Source: Sediminispirochaeta bajacaliforniensis DSM 16054 | GTDB lineage: Bacteria > Spirochaetota > Spirochaetia > DSM-16054 > Sediminispirochaetaceae | Assembly (NCBI RefSeq): GCF_000378205.1 | Contig: NZ_KB899407.1 | Location: 239,295-303,294 of the forward strand | Reading direction: 5' to 3' | DNA: 64,000 nucleotides | Shown here: positions 1 through 9,150 of the stretch, piece by piece | How the letters are laid out: each line of letters begins with the position of its first letter | How positions within the stretch are numbered: the first letter of the stretch is position 1 | Position numbers and translations under genes: made by a program | Notes under the pieces: model-generated | What the model saw: only the letters and a program-made list of their open reading frames with translations | What the model was told of the DNA's origin: nothing | Database searches by the model: none

Positions 1-1213
1 TCTCACGAAGGAACGCCACAGCATCCCGCATCACCTCTCCTCTGGTCTTTCCTTCAGGCCGGCGAAGAGCCGCAGCATAAAGAAAATCAAGCTTAAGGAA
101 ACGAAAGCCCCATTGTTTCACAATTATAGAAAAGAGCGTACGAAGATACGTCCTCACTTCGGGGTGATAGATATTCAGGGCATAAAAACAGCCGCTCCAA
201 TTGAAAGGATTATTACCCGCGGCAAGAGGTTCTGCAGCGTCATCGATGAGAAACCAGTCGCGATGCCCGGCAAAAAGCAGGGAAGAGCCCTCTGCAATAA
301 AGGGCGCCAGCCAAAGCCCCGGTTCCATCCCGGCCCTGGAAATATCGGCGGCAAGAGGAGCCATTCCGCGGGAAAATGTCGATTTGACACGCAACCAGTC
401 ACCGACAGACTGCTGCCAACCATCATCTATTTGGATAACCCCGGGAGGAAGAGAAAGCCGCTGCCACGAATCAAGCACCCTCAGCACATCCTCCTCCGTC
501 ACTTTTTCGTAGTGGTCGTACCAGCTGGTCCAGCCGCCCAGGCTCTCGCCAGGTTCCACAGGCCCGAAACCGTTGGCAGCCGAGGCCCAGCCGTCATAGA
601 CGGCTTCTTCTTCTCCTGTCAGCACAACAAGATCCATCAAGGTCCGAACACCACTGATTTTGTTGCTGGAGAGCTCGGGCAGAAAACTCAAGTATCCACG
701 TCCATGGCGCTCCGATCTCCACTCGATTCGGGAAAAGGCCCTATCCTCCATCATCCCGGCGAGCAATGTCACCTGCTTTCCTTCACGAAGCGTGGCAAAA
801 GAAAATCCATGATACCGCTTTTTTGAAAAAGAACGACCGGTAAAACATGCATCACCATAGCGGTCGAGAAGGTAATGGTTGGTCCATGGACGAAATAAGC
901 GCCGAAATCGAAACGGGAAAACCTCTGCCTCCAGTTCCCTGCTCTCGGTCCAGCTTTGATAGCCGTTGAGAAAAACCGCTTCACAGGAGGAACACCGTAA
1001 CCTAAGCTCCAAACGTTCGGCAACAGGAAAAAGCCCCTCCCCCCCGGGAGCCGGTTCGGCATGGAAAAGAATACGCTCCCCCAATGGAAGTTTTCTCTGC
1101 TCAACGACGATACGGACTCCGTCGGCAAAGGTGGCACCACCGCTTAAGCCGCGCAACTCGAATTCTTCCGAGCCGAGGCGATACGAAAAAAGGATCGACC
1201 AGGAGGTATTCAA
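1..1213 (-). CDS. Alpha-galactosidase-like glycoside hydrolase (GH36), C-terminal part outside window
   Basis: This is an open frame of about 404 codons that runs off the left edge, so only the N-terminal part is visible. An N-terminal beta-sandwich-like region precedes a GH36 catalytic barrel. Recognisable motifs are GGWTSWYDHYEK near residue 227, IQIDDGWQ near 261, WLAPF followed by a Ser/His-Asp-Trp segment, and LKLDFLYAAA near 372; the Asp in KLDF is the family nucleophile. GH36 enzymes remove terminal alpha-galactose from oligosaccharides such as raffinose and melibiose. No signal peptide is seen, so it is probably cytoplasmic. The start is TTG, chosen because GAGGTG lies 5 bases upstream and the frame is closed before it by the end of the HPt gene. 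The family is firm; the substrate is inferred. Confidence 0.85.
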   Translation of the reverse strand, partial: MNTSWSILFSYRLGSEEFELRGLSGGATFADGVRIVVEQRKLPLGERILFHAEPAPGGEGLFPVAERLELRLRCSSCEAVFLNGYQSWTESRELEAEVFPFRFRRLFRPWTNHYLLDRYGDACFTGRSFSKKRYHGFSFATLREGKQVTLLAGMMEDRAFSRIEWRSERHGRGYLSFLPELSSNKISGVRTLMDLVVLTGEEEAVYDGWASAANGFGPVEPGESLGGWTSWYDHYEKVTEEDVLRVLDSWQRLSLPPGVIQIDDGWQQSVGDWLRVKSTFSRGMAPLAADISRAGMEPGLWLAPFIAEGSSLLFAGHRDWFLIDDAAEPLAAGNNPFNWSGCFYALNIYHPEVRTYLRTLFSIIVKQWGFRFLKLDFLYAAALRRPEGKTRGEVMRDAVAFLRE

Positions 1214-1215
1214 AT

Positions 1216-1560
1216 TTACACCTCAGACTTGAGGACCGACAGCTCTTTTTCTCCTGCAGAAAATGAGACCTCTATCTGTTCGAGTGTAGATAAAAGTAAA
1301 GAGGGATCGGTATCCGAAGAACTTTTTTCAAGAGTTTGGGCCAGGGTCCCGATTTTTGTGACCCGCAGATTATTGGCAGCCCCTTTGAGGCGGTGTGCTT
1401 CACTTCTCAAGGCTTCGGCATCCCGAGATGCTATCGCCCCCTTGATCGGTTTGATATAGTCCTCTCTTGTCGAAAAAAAAGCGTCCAAAAGCATGAGGAG
1501 CGTTTCCCGGTCCAGGCGAAGCGCCGACTCGGCAGCATCGAAGTGGATGATTGTTTCCAT
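1216..1560 (-). CDS. HPt (histidine phosphotransfer) domain protein
   Basis: A stand-alone single-domain protein of about 114 residues. The HPt signature is AHRLKGAANNL, with the phospho-accepting His at about residue 56, inside a predicted four-helix bundle. Such proteins shuttle phosphate between hybrid kinases and response regulators. No kinase or regulator is adjacent, so the partner is unknown. The ATG used gives METIIHF; an ATG three codons upstream and a TTG further upstream are also open, and the only SD-like run (GAGG) is very close to the ATG. The stop lies two bases before the start of the GH36 gene, so the two may be co-transcribed. Confidence 0.75.
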   Translation of the reverse strand: METIIHFDAAESALRLDRETLLMLLDAFFSTREDYIKPIKGAIASRDAEALRSEAHRLKGAANNLRVTKIGTLAQTLEKSSSDTDPSLLLSTLEQIEVSFSAGEKELSVLKSEV

Positions 1561-1635
1561 ACACCTCATAGTAGAAAGCCGTCGAGCCGCTGTCAACTAA
1601 AAAGAACTATACAAGGAGATAGGAGATCACGATAC

Positions 1636-2577
1636 TCATGCTTTTCTGGACGATAAACGTCTTCTGAATACAATAACGGCAATACCGGCAAGAATCATTG
1701 CGAAGCAGAAAATCTGTCCTGTGGAAATGTTCAACGGCGATAGGAAAAGAGAGGGTGGGCTATCGGGGCCAAGAGCAATCGGGAAACCGATATCTGCATC
1801 GGGTTGACGAAAATACTCAATAAAGAAACGAATAATCCCATACCCAATCAGATAGACACCAAGAAGAGTACCCTGAATCTGTTTCCGTTTACGAAAAACA
1901 AACCAGATGATGAGCCACAAAAACACTCCTTCGAAAAAGGCCTCATAGAGCTGCGACGGATGGCGGGGAAGGTTCACCAAACTCCCGGGGCTATAGCCAA
2001 TGCCTACACTATCGGCTATGCGGCGGACCCACTCGTAACGGGAAGAGAGACCTGGGGCATGGGGAAATATCATTCCGAGGGGAGAGGCTGTCACACGGCC
2101 CCAGAGTTCGCCATTGATAAAGTTGCCCAATCGCCCGAAGGTGTATCCCAGAGGAATGCCGGCAACCGCGGTATCGGCGACTGCCCAAAAACTGATCTTT
2201 TCCTTTCTGCAGTAGAGAACGCCCGCAACGACACCCCCGACAAGACCGCCGTGATAACTCATGCCCTGGAGTCCGACAAGGTGCATATGTTCATCAAAAG
2301 GCCAGAAAATCAACCAGGGCCGCCTAAGGTATTGTCCGCTCGTATCATAGACCAGGGTTGCAACAATTCTCGCGCCAATGAGCAGGCCAAGAATTACCCA
2401 GAAAAAAATACTGGCCATCTGGTCCTCGCTCACCGCGATTTCTCCATGCTTTCGCTGATAATTGAATAAAAGATAGGTGATACCGAAGGCCACCAGGTAC
2501 ATCATTCCGTACCAGTGAAACGGCAGACCAGGAATGATTTGGGGGCTTATCCATTCCGGGTAGTTGATATATATCAT
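1636..2577 (-). CDS. lgt: Prolipoprotein diacylglyceryl transferase
   Basis: Inner-membrane enzyme that moves the diacylglyceryl group of phosphatidylglycerol onto the lipobox cysteine of prolipoproteins, the first step of lipoprotein maturation. At 313 residues it has the usual length. The Lgt signature GRLGNFINGELWGR is at 148-161, and the catalytic-region histidine is in MSYHGG at about 109. Several hydrophobic segments span the protein. Its ATG overlaps the stop of the upstream FapA-like gene by 4 bases (ATGA), so the two are translationally coupled. The window encodes at least two lipoproteins that would be substrates (at 11.2 and 32.3 kb). Confidence 0.95.
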   Translation of the reverse strand: MIYINYPEWISPQIIPGLPFHWYGMMYLVAFGITYLLFNYQRKHGEIAVSEDQMASIFFWVILGLLIGARIVATLVYDTSGQYLRRPWLIFWPFDEHMHLVGLQGMSYHGGLVGGVVAGVLYCRKEKISFWAVADTAVAGIPLGYTFGRLGNFINGELWGRVTASPLGMIFPHAPGLSSRYEWVRRIADSVGIGYSPGSLVNLPRHPSQLYEAFFEGVFLWLIIWFVFRKRKQIQGTLLGVYLIGYGIIRFFIEYFRQPDADIGFPIALGPDSPPSLFLSPLNISTGQIFCFAMILAGIAVIVFRRRLSSRKA

Positions 2578-5525
2578 GCAGATTTTTCCCCTTCCTTGGG
2601 CTCCGCTTCGGAAGCCTCGATAATTCGGCCGGTTTCCTGATCGAAGATTAGGGTAATCCCCTTTTTCGGCGTTTCGGTGCTCCAGTAACGGCCGTGACTT
2701 TCTATAACGACTCCGGGATAGACAGTCCCCCGGACAACAACCGAAGAATCGTAATGCTGTTCGAATCTCTCACGCAGGGTAAAGAGCAACATACTTCGCT
2801 TTTCGAGCATCTTCATCATTTTAAGTTTTTCTTTTCTCGCCATCTCAAGACGCCCTTTGTCTCCCTGCTTCTCCAAGCCGGCCATGGTGGTATCGATTCT
2901 GGCAAGGGCGTTGCGGAGCTTTTTCACCTCGCGCTCTTCAAGTTCGATACGATCCATGACCAGATAGTCTTGTCCAAAAGAGATTTCTGTTCGGGATCCT
3001 TTCGGATTTCCGATGTTGGCGGCAATAACCCCCTCCCTGGCACGTACCACACCGCCGATAAGATTGCCTTTTTCCCCTACCAGACGAAGCCGTCCATTAC
3101 ACTTCACCATACATCGGAGACAGGCATTCTTCATGGAAACCGACCCCACGGCGAGAAGGGTAGCCTGCTCTGCAAAAATTGTCTCAATGCTGCTTTTTGC
3201 CCGTATAACAGCCTTACCGCCGCTAACGATTCCCTGCGCTATGGTAATACTTTCTCCCGAGGATATAAGCGATGCCTCCGCATTACCGGCAACCTTTACA
3301 TGTCCTTCGGCAAGGATCGAAAAGCCGCTTCGTACACTCCCGCTTACCGCCACGGTACCGGAGAATTTAACATTGCCCGAAGAAAAATCGACATCCCCGG
3401 AGACCGTATGGACCTTGAGAATATCCAGCTTTTTTTTCTCGTATACGAACTCACCGGAACAGGCCGCATAAAGTTTTATACGATTGCCTTCTTCTTCCTG
3501 CCTGATATTCTCGCCGATTTCGATATCAAGGGCCGGAGCATCTTTAGCGGAAATAGGCTTCCCGGTAAGATCCCATCCGTCCTCTGCAGGCTGATCGTTC
3601 GGAAGGATCTCAGCCAATAGATCCCCTTCTTTAACCGATACGAAACGGTCCTGATTTCGGTAATCGGCCCGACCGGATCGGGTAATCGTTACCCCTTTGC
3701 CCGAGGGCCTATCGGCAATAAGTGCAATCCGGCTTCCTCCCGCATCATCTGGGCGCTTGCCCCTGGCAACGACACTTCTTCGGACGGGACTTCCCGCTCC
3801 GCTGATCTCAAGGGCATCGGTTATTGCTTCTTCAATAATTCCTTTTACGATACCGGCCTCTTTCAAAGCCTGATCGATCTCGCTTCTGTTTGCCTTTGTG
3901 CCGCTGCCCGACGGGGGTTCTATGGTGAGCCACGCTTCCATTTTATCGGTCGAAAGCTCGATTTTTACCTCTGCATCCCGATAAGGTCTCACCCTGAGGA
4001 CAATACCGTCGGCACCGTCAAAAACCTCAAGAAGCCCTGTTGTCTCGGCGATAAAACGGTCCTTTTCCATCCGGACGTTTTCCAGGAGTTCAATATGAGG
4101 GTCGATCCCGGGAATTCCGGGAATGACCTTACCGTACACATCTTTTCCAGGGCTTCCTTCCTGCGCAGACGAGAGCACACCGACGACCGTCCCTTCTGCA
4201 ACCCTGGCAAGGGATCGGGCCTGACCCATCGGATATGCCTCTTCCGAGGGGAAGCCGCTCTCCCCCACCTTTAGGGCCTCATATTCGGTCTCGGGAAGAA
4301 AATCAACGGAAAAGTCGAAGGAACGATCCTCGCCCCGACTAGGGGCAGCACCTTCCGCCAGAAGGTAATCACGCAACTCGATACCGTTGCCGTGATAAAA
4401 CTCAAGCAGGTCGTTCTGTATTTTCCCAAAATCAAGCCCGGAAAAGCCGCTGGCTTTGATAGCCGCACCGACCTCCCTCAAGATCAGCGGTTTTCCCCGG
4501 CCACTTCCCTTTACGACGGTAAGCAGCCCTTTTAGATTATCCGATGAGACTTCAACGGAAAAGAATGCATCCCGGTCTCGCGTCAAAGGGATGCGTTCGA
4601 GGGCTTTTCCGGTCTGAACACTCCTGGTCATCACCTCTCGAAGCTTATCGGGCCCCTTCAACTGTTCGACGGAAAACCCGAACTCTTCGCCGGCCTTGGC
4701 AATAATCAGAGAAGGCTCGGGAATGGAAGCCTCCCGATGCCCAGGAGTAAAGGCAAAAAGGAGTGTTGCCTTGTCCTTTGAGAGCGAAAGCTCCCAGCTA
4801 TGGGAAAGGAAATCAAAAACCTCGACCCAGTTGCTCCCACGGCGAAAAAAACCACTTTTTTCGGCAAGCAGCCCGTTCCTATCGACCTTTACCCCTTTTC
4901 CGGGATAAAAAAGAACAGGCTTGGCAGGATCGGGGGAAAGTGGCTTACCCAAAACACTTCTACCATCCCTACCCGGCTCTCCCGCCCTCAGCTCCGCAAG
5001 ATAGTCACCTTGTTCGACATAGCCTGTTGCCGCTACCTTCGGATTTATCGGGGCTGGTTCTTCAACGATTTTTTTTTGCCACTCTTCAACAATCTGTTCC
5101 TTCGGAGCGACAAAAAGAAGCTTTGACTTTTTCAGGACCTTCTTTCGGACCTTGACCTTCTCGGTTCGTTTTATCTTGATATCGGGAAAAGCATATTCCC
5201 GAAACAGACGATCGGCCTGCGTTTTCAGAGATTCGGGAAGGGGAAGCTTTTTCCACTCGTAATATTCACTCGTGGCAGGTTCCGGTTTGGTTCCCCGGGC
5301 AATCTCTTTACGCACAGAGGTGCCCGCTTCGGCCTCGGCGAAAGCCTTTAAAGCTTCCTGCACGGCCGCCTTGGAAACCCCTTCGATGATGCCCTTTTCT
5401 TCGAGAACATTCTGGACTTTGGGAAGGCTCCAGACCTCCCCTTCAGGGTCGGCCGTCAGAACAAGCGTTGCATTCAAACCACCTTCATTAATCTCAATCT
5501 TCAGCGAACCCTTTCCCTGCTCCAT
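2574..5525 (-). CDS. Giant FapA-like (DUF342) protein with repeated N-terminal modules
   Basis: A 983-residue cytoplasmic-looking protein of the FapA/DUF342 family, which is usually about 450-650 residues. The C-terminal third (about 640-900) carries the right-handed parallel beta-helix repeats typical of the family, followed by a Lys/Glu-rich coiled coil and a last beta segment. The N-terminal part contains what look like three diverged copies of the FapA N domain: a module ending near the motif SVRKEIARGTKP (about 75), a second ending near LRDYLLAEGAAPS (about 390), and a third ending near VRRSVVARGKRP (about 590). Related proteins affect polar flagellar assembly and cell-surface functions; the exact role here is unknown. 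It is in an operon with a MinD/FlhG-type ATPase 18 bases upstream and lgt downstream. Confidence 0.85.
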   Translation of the reverse strand: MEQGKGSLKIEINEGGLNATLVLTADPEGEVWSLPKVQNVLEEKGIIEGVSKAAVQEALKAFAEAEAGTSVRKEIARGTKPEPATSEYYEWKKLPLPESLKTQADRLFREYAFPDIKIKRTEKVKVRKKVLKKSKLLFVAPKEQIVEEWQKKIVEEPAPINPKVAATGYVEQGDYLAELRAGEPGRDGRSVLGKPLSPDPAKPVLFYPGKGVKVDRNGLLAEKSGFFRRGSNWVEVFDFLSHSWELSLSKDKATLLFAFTPGHREASIPEPSLIIAKAGEEFGFSVEQLKGPDKLREVMTRSVQTGKALERIPLTRDRDAFFSVEVSSDNLKGLLTVVKGSGRGKPLILREVGAAIKASGFSGLDFGKIQNDLLEFYHGNGIELRDYLLAEGAAPSRGEDRSFDFSVDFLPETEYEALKVGESGFPSEEAYPMGQARSLARVAEGTVVGVLSSAQEGSPGKDVYGKVIPGIPGIDPHIELLENVRMEKDRFIAETTGLLEVFDGADGIVLRVRPYRDAEVKIELSTDKMEAWLTIEPPSGSGTKANRSEIDQALKEAGIVKGIIEEAITDALEISGAGSPVRRSVVARGKRPDDAGGSRIALIADRPSGKGVTITRSGRADYRNQDRFVSVKEGDLLAEILPNDQPAEDGWDLTGKPISAKDAPALDIEIGENIRQEEEGNRIKLYAACSGEFVYEKKKLDILKVHTVSGDVDFSSGNVKFSGTVAVSGSVRSGFSILAEGHVKVAGNAEASLISSGESITIAQGIVSGGKAVIRAKSSIETIFAEQATLLAVGSVSMKNACLRCMVKCNGRLRLVGEKGNLIGGVVRAREGVIAANIGNPKGSRTEISFGQDYLVMDRIELEEREVKKLRNALARIDTTMAGLEKQGDKGRLEMARKEKLKMMKMLEKRSMLLFTLRERFEQHYDSSVVVRGTVYPGVVIESHGRYWSTETPKKGITLIFDQETGRIIEASEAEPKEGEKSA

Positions 5526-5543
5526 ATGACTTCCGCGGCCTCG

Positions 5544-6686
5544 TTATATCTGAAAACCGTTTTCCGCTGCTTTCAGTAGTTTTGATTTTAACAGCTGATT
5601 CTCTTTTTTCAATGTTGATATCTCATATTGTTGAGACCGAATCGTATCAATCAGGTCTCCCCGGGTAAGGGCCCCGGAATGGAGAAGGTTCTCCATATCC
5701 TGGACCTTTGCTTCGAAATCGATCTCAGCCTCCATCTCGGCAACCTGATAACTCTCTTCAAGACTCATCAGGTCAAGAGGACTTTCTCCCTCGTCCTGTT
5801 TCTGGATCAATTTATCGGCAATCCGGTAAATCCCCTGGCTCAAAACCGACTGGGGTTTATATGCGACAATGGGAATTCGGCTTCCTAAAGCGATCTCCTG
5901 AAGATGGTCAAAGTAAAGCACCCCAAGATGCTCCATATCTACGTCAAGGTATTGCTTACAGGAACGACGGATTCTTGCCGCCTTCTTCCCGTCCTCGGGA
6001 TCTTCCAGCATATTGAGAACCAGCATCGGGTGAAAATTCGCCATACTACGGGCGAAATTTTTATAACTTTCAGGATCCTCTTCCATGATCCGTTCCAATA
6101 ACCGGGGGATGTACACCCGCTGGAGCGGCGTTCCCTCGCGTTGAAGATTCTCAATATACTTTCCTGCAGGACTACTCTTGCGGAAAGCCCCATTCATAAG
6201 CCTGAAAACGGAATTTTTCAGGAAAAGATAGGCATTCAATGTAGCAGTCAAGGTTGGTGCGGTGACGATAATCCCTCGAGAGCTGGAAAGAAAAAAATCG
6301 AGCGTATTGTAGCTGGTCCCGGCGCCCAGGTCGATAATGATATAGTCAGCTTCGATTGTCCTAAGTTTCCGAATCAACTTTGCTTTTTGAGAACTCTTCA
6401 GGTTGGCCATACCGGGGATTTCTGCATCTCCGGGGATAAATCGTAGATTGGGATAATCGGTAGGAAGAATAACCTCCTCAAATTCGATCTCAGCGTTGGT
6501 CAGAAATGTCCCAATGCCCTGTTTAACGGCTCTCACTCCGAGAATGAGATGCAAATTCGAAGCTCCCAGATCCAAATCAGCAAGAACGACTTTTTTCCCG
6601 GACTGGGCGAGGGCAATGGAAAGATTCGCAGCGACAAGAGATTTGCCGACGCCTCCTTTACCGCTTGCAATCGGCAAGATTCGCAT
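5544..6686 (-). CDS. MinD/FlhG-family ParA-type ATPase with C-terminal coiled coil
   Basis: The deviant Walker A motif GKGGVGKS is at 9-16, followed by the switch region LADLDLGASNLH and by IIDLGAGTS as the second ATPase motif. This is the MinD/ParA/FlhG fold, which positions structures at membranes or poles by ATP-dependent dimerisation. Compared with FlhG (about 290 residues) it is longer (380) and ends in a Lys/Glu/Leu-rich coiled coil (about 335-375) instead of a clear amphipathic membrane-targeting helix. Being next to a FapA-like protein is consistent with a polar or flagellar placement role, but that is inference. The start has a strong GAGGAGG and abuts the stop of the upstream membrane-protein gene. 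Confidence 0.85.
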   Translation of the reverse strand: MRILPIASGKGGVGKSLVAANLSIALAQSGKKVVLADLDLGASNLHLILGVRAVKQGIGTFLTNAEIEFEEVILPTDYPNLRFIPGDAEIPGMANLKSSQKAKLIRKLRTIEADYIIIDLGAGTSYNTLDFFLSSSRGIIVTAPTLTATLNAYLFLKNSVFRLMNGAFRKSSPAGKYIENLQREGTPLQRVYIPRLLERIMEEDPESYKNFARSMANFHPMLVLNMLEDPEDGKKAARIRRSCKQYLDVDMEHLGVLYFDHLQEIALGSRIPIVAYKPQSVLSQGIYRIADKLIQKQDEGESPLDLMSLEESYQVAEMEAEIDFEAKVQDMENLLHSGALTRGDLIDTIRSQQYEISTLKKENQLLKSKLLKAAENGFQI

Positions 6687-7148
6687 CTATTCCTCCTCAA
6701 CAACAGTGAAACGATAATCAGAATCGGGACGAGATTTACCGGGCCCATCCTTCAGTAATAATAACAGAAAGCCGATGCAAAGCAAATCAACAAAACTCAC
6801 CAAGGCGATGATGTTCCGAAAGGGAAACAGCAGAAGCGGGGCCTGATCCTGCTGGGGGCCCACTCCGGAAAGCAGTAAAAAAAGCATAATGCCGGGCAAA
6901 AGCGTGACAAACTTGCCGAGAGCGGCGATGCCGGATAAAATACGACTACCCTGGGCCGTCAGCCCACGAAAAAGGAGTAAGGCCTCGGTCGCCAAAACAG
7001 TGAGAGAACCGGAAAAAAGCCATCCCATAAGTAGTGTTGTTTCCGTACGGTATGTTGGGTTAAGGAGCGCAACGGCAGAAAAAAAGAGTCCGACGGCGCG
7101 AAAAGCTTCCCAGAGCACGATGAGAAGAAGCACAAGTTTCTTAATCAT
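6687..7148 (-). CDS. Small multi-pass membrane protein, unknown function
   Basis: About 153 residues with roughly four hydrophobic helices (near 3-22, 35-60, 70-95, 100-120 counting from MIKKL) and a charged C-terminus ending EEE. I do not recognise a family. The start used is the ATG of MIKKLVLL. A TTG 12 codons upstream is also open but would lie next to the likely ctpA promoter, and neither start has a good ribosome-binding site. Its stop is directly followed by the ATG of the MinD-like ATPase, so it is probably the first gene of the leftward operon that runs to lgt. Confidence 0.6.
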   Translation of the reverse strand: MIKKLVLLLIVLWEAFRAVGLFFSAVALLNPTYRTETTLLMGWLFSGSLTVLATEALLLFRGLTAQGSRILSGIAALGKFVTLLPGIMLFLLLSGVGPQQDQAPLLLFPFRNIIALVSFVDLLCIGFLLLLLKDGPGKSRPDSDYRFTVVEEE

Positions 7149-7188
7149 GAAAAAAGTGTACGCCGCAGGCCGCCGGGGCGTCAATAAC

Positions 7189-7216
7189 TTGACAAATTAT
7201 ACGGAACCTAGAGAAT
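7189..7216 (+). promoter_or_regulatory. Probable sigma-70 promoter for ctpA
   Basis: A perfect -35 TTGACA at 7189-7194 is followed by a 16-base spacer and a 4/6 -10 match GAGAAT at 7211-7216. It lies 22 bases upstream of the ctpA ATG in the gap between divergent genes. The -10 is weak, so this is a moderate call. Confidence 0.45.
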
Positions 7217-7237
7217 AACAAAAGATGAGGTACTCCA

Positions 7238-8740
7238 ATGAAACAGATACGAAATAGACTCGCCTGGCTTATGGTCGCCATCGTTACCGTAAGCTTTTCT
7301 TTATTCTTGATCATCACCCCCACCCTTTCGGCACAATCGTCGTCATCGGTTGAGGTGAAAAACTACCTTGCCAGATTTCAGTATATCTTTCAGTACATTC
7401 TTCAGGCATACGTCGACGAGGTGGATCCGAAGCAGCTTTACGAAGGGGCCTTGAACGGTATGTTCGATACCCTTGACGACCCATGGTCCTACTATCTCTC
7501 CGAAGACGATATGGAAGATCTAAACAACAATACCACGGTCGGAAGATACGGCGGGGTCGGCCTCTATATCGCGCGTCCCGTTCCCGTCGATGAAAAGGAA
7601 AAAGGAAAGGTCGTGAAGGTCCCCGATCAGTGGCCGGAGCTCGATACCACGAAAGATGATCTTCCTTTCATAAAGGTCGTCTCTCCAATCGAAGATACCC
7701 CGGCATACCGAAAAGGGATTCACTCCGGGGACTACATCATCGCGATCGGAGACCAGTCGACGGAGAATATGACCTCCGACGATGCTTCGGGGAAGATGAA
7801 GGGACTTCCCGGCACCGATATAACGGTAACCATACTGCGGGGAAAGAATATCATTTTCGATGTGACAATCACCCGCGCAAGTATCGAAATTCCCACGGTA
7901 AAAGAAGCAATGATTCCCGGCAGGATCGGCTATATACGCATCATTCAATTCTCCCCCTATACCGAACCGAGGGTCAGGGAGGCCTTAAAGACCCTCAATA
8001 GCCAGGGGTACGACTCTCTCATTATCGACGTCAGAGGCAATGGAGGAGGGCTTCTGAACGCAGCGGTCAACATCATCGATATGTTTCTCTCCTCCGGCCC
8101 CATCGTCAGCACGAAGGGAAGGGTCGCGGAAGAGAACAAGGTCTTTAACGCAACCTCATCGCTGGAGGTAGCCGCAGATGTACCGATAGCGATTCTGATA
8201 GACGGCGGATCTGCATCGGCATCGGAAATCCTCGCAGGGGCGTTTAAAGATACCGGGAGAGGGTATCTCATCGGAAATACGAGCTTCGGAAAGGGGCTTG
8301 TCCAGACGGTGGTACCTCTGGGACGGGAAGGCTTCAAGCTTACCATCAGTCGCTATTACACACCATCCGGAGTAAACATCAACGGCACGGGGATCGAACC
8401 GAACCTGAAAATCGCAGAACCGGAGCTTAACGACGAAGAAAATGCATCTCTCAAGAAACTTTTCGAAGAGCATCTTGTGGAAAATTTCGTCAACGGAAAC
8501 CCCAAACCCAGCGAACAGGAGCAGAAAGCCTTTGCCAGACGGCTGCAGCAGGAAGAAGAAATAACACTCCCCTTCGATTTGTTGATGCGACTGATCAGGG
8601 GTGAGGTGTTCAGAAGAATGGACCAGCCGCCGGTCTTCGATCTTGATTACGATCCGGTGCTGAAAAAAGCCGTTTCATTACTGGAGACCGGAGCAATTCA
8701 GCCAAAGACGGGAACGCTGGCTCAGGAGCAGAAACAGTGA
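7238..8740 (+). CDS. ctpA: Carboxy-terminal processing protease (S41 family)
   Basis: A 500-residue periplasmic serine protease of the CtpA/Prc family, which trims the C-termini of envelope proteins and often controls murein hydrolases. Order: N-terminal signal anchor (about 8-32, cleavable after TLSAQ), helical cap, PDZ domain (about 100-205, with the loop PAYRKGIHSGDYIIAIGD), and the S41 core. By alignment with E. coli Prc the catalytic dyad is Ser327 (second Ser of GGSASASE) and Lys352 (in SFGKG). The ATG is preceded by GAGG. The last bases overlap the start of yjbQ (GTGA), showing coupling to the downstream genes yjbQ and rsmE. Confidence 0.95.
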   Translation: MKQIRNRLAWLMVAIVTVSFSLFLIITPTLSAQSSSSVEVKNYLARFQYIFQYILQAYVDEVDPKQLYEGALNGMFDTLDDPWSYYLSEDDMEDLNNNTTVGRYGGVGLYIARPVPVDEKEKGKVVKVPDQWPELDTTKDDLPFIKVVSPIEDTPAYRKGIHSGDYIIAIGDQSTENMTSDDASGKMKGLPGTDITVTILRGKNIIFDVTITRASIEIPTVKEAMIPGRIGYIRIIQFSPYTEPRVREALKTLNSQGYDSLIIDVRGNGGGLLNAAVNIIDMFLSSGPIVSTKGRVAEENKVFNATSSLEVAADVPIAILIDGGSASASEILAGAFKDTGRGYLIGNTSFGKGLVQTVVPLGREGFKLTISRYYTPSGVNINGTGIEPNLKIAEPELNDEENASLKKLFEEHLVENFVNGNPKPSEQEQKAFARRLQQEEEITLPFDLLMRLIRGEVFRRMDQPPVFDLDYDPVLKKAVSLLETGAIQPKTGTLAQEQKQ

Positions 8741-9141
8741 ACAGACGGGAAACAGTTCTAAACATCAAAACCTCAGGTAAAAGCGATATGGTGGATATCA
8801 CCGGCGAGATAACATCCGCCGTGCGGGAAAGCGGAGTGCGTAACGGCATATGCATGGTGTATATTCCTCATACCACCTGTGCCGTCACCATCAACGAGAA
8901 TGCCGATCCTGCGGTCAAACACGATATTATGGCGGAACTGGACAAGATAGTCCCCTGGAAGGACGCCTATCATCATATGGAAGGAAACAGCGCCGCACAT
9001 ATCAAGTCCAGCATGTTCGGCTTTTCACAGACAATTCCAATTACCGAAGGCGCTCTTCCCTTGGGGACCTGGCAGGGGATCTATCTCTGTGAATTCGACG
9101 GACCGAGGAGCAGAACCGTATCAGTCCAAATCTTTGGATAG
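8737..9141 (+). CDS. YjbQ/UPF0047 family protein
   Basis: A 134-residue single-domain protein of the YjbQ family. Signatures are IPHTTCAVTINENADP, the HHMEGNSAAHIKSS segment with conserved His residues, and the LPLGTWQGIYLCEFDGPR end motif. E. coli YjbQ has weak thiamine-phosphate synthase activity, but the physiological role of the family is unclear. The start is a GTG overlapping the ctpA stop by four bases; no better start exists. It is part of the ctpA-yjbQ-rsmE run, which may only reflect co-transcription. Confidence 0.9.
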   Translation: MNRRETVLNIKTSGKSDMVDITGEITSAVRESGVRNGICMVYIPHTTCAVTINENADPAVKHDIMAELDKIVPWKDAYHHMEGNSAAHIKSSMFGFSQTIPITEGALPLGTWQGIYLCEFDGPRSRTVSVQIFG

Positions 9142-9150
9142 GGTCTTCCT

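Noticed and set aside
113..826. 237-codon plus-strand frame at the left end
   Set aside because: It lies opposite the GH36 gene, whose minus-strand frame carries clear family motifs; no SD or domain on the plus strand.
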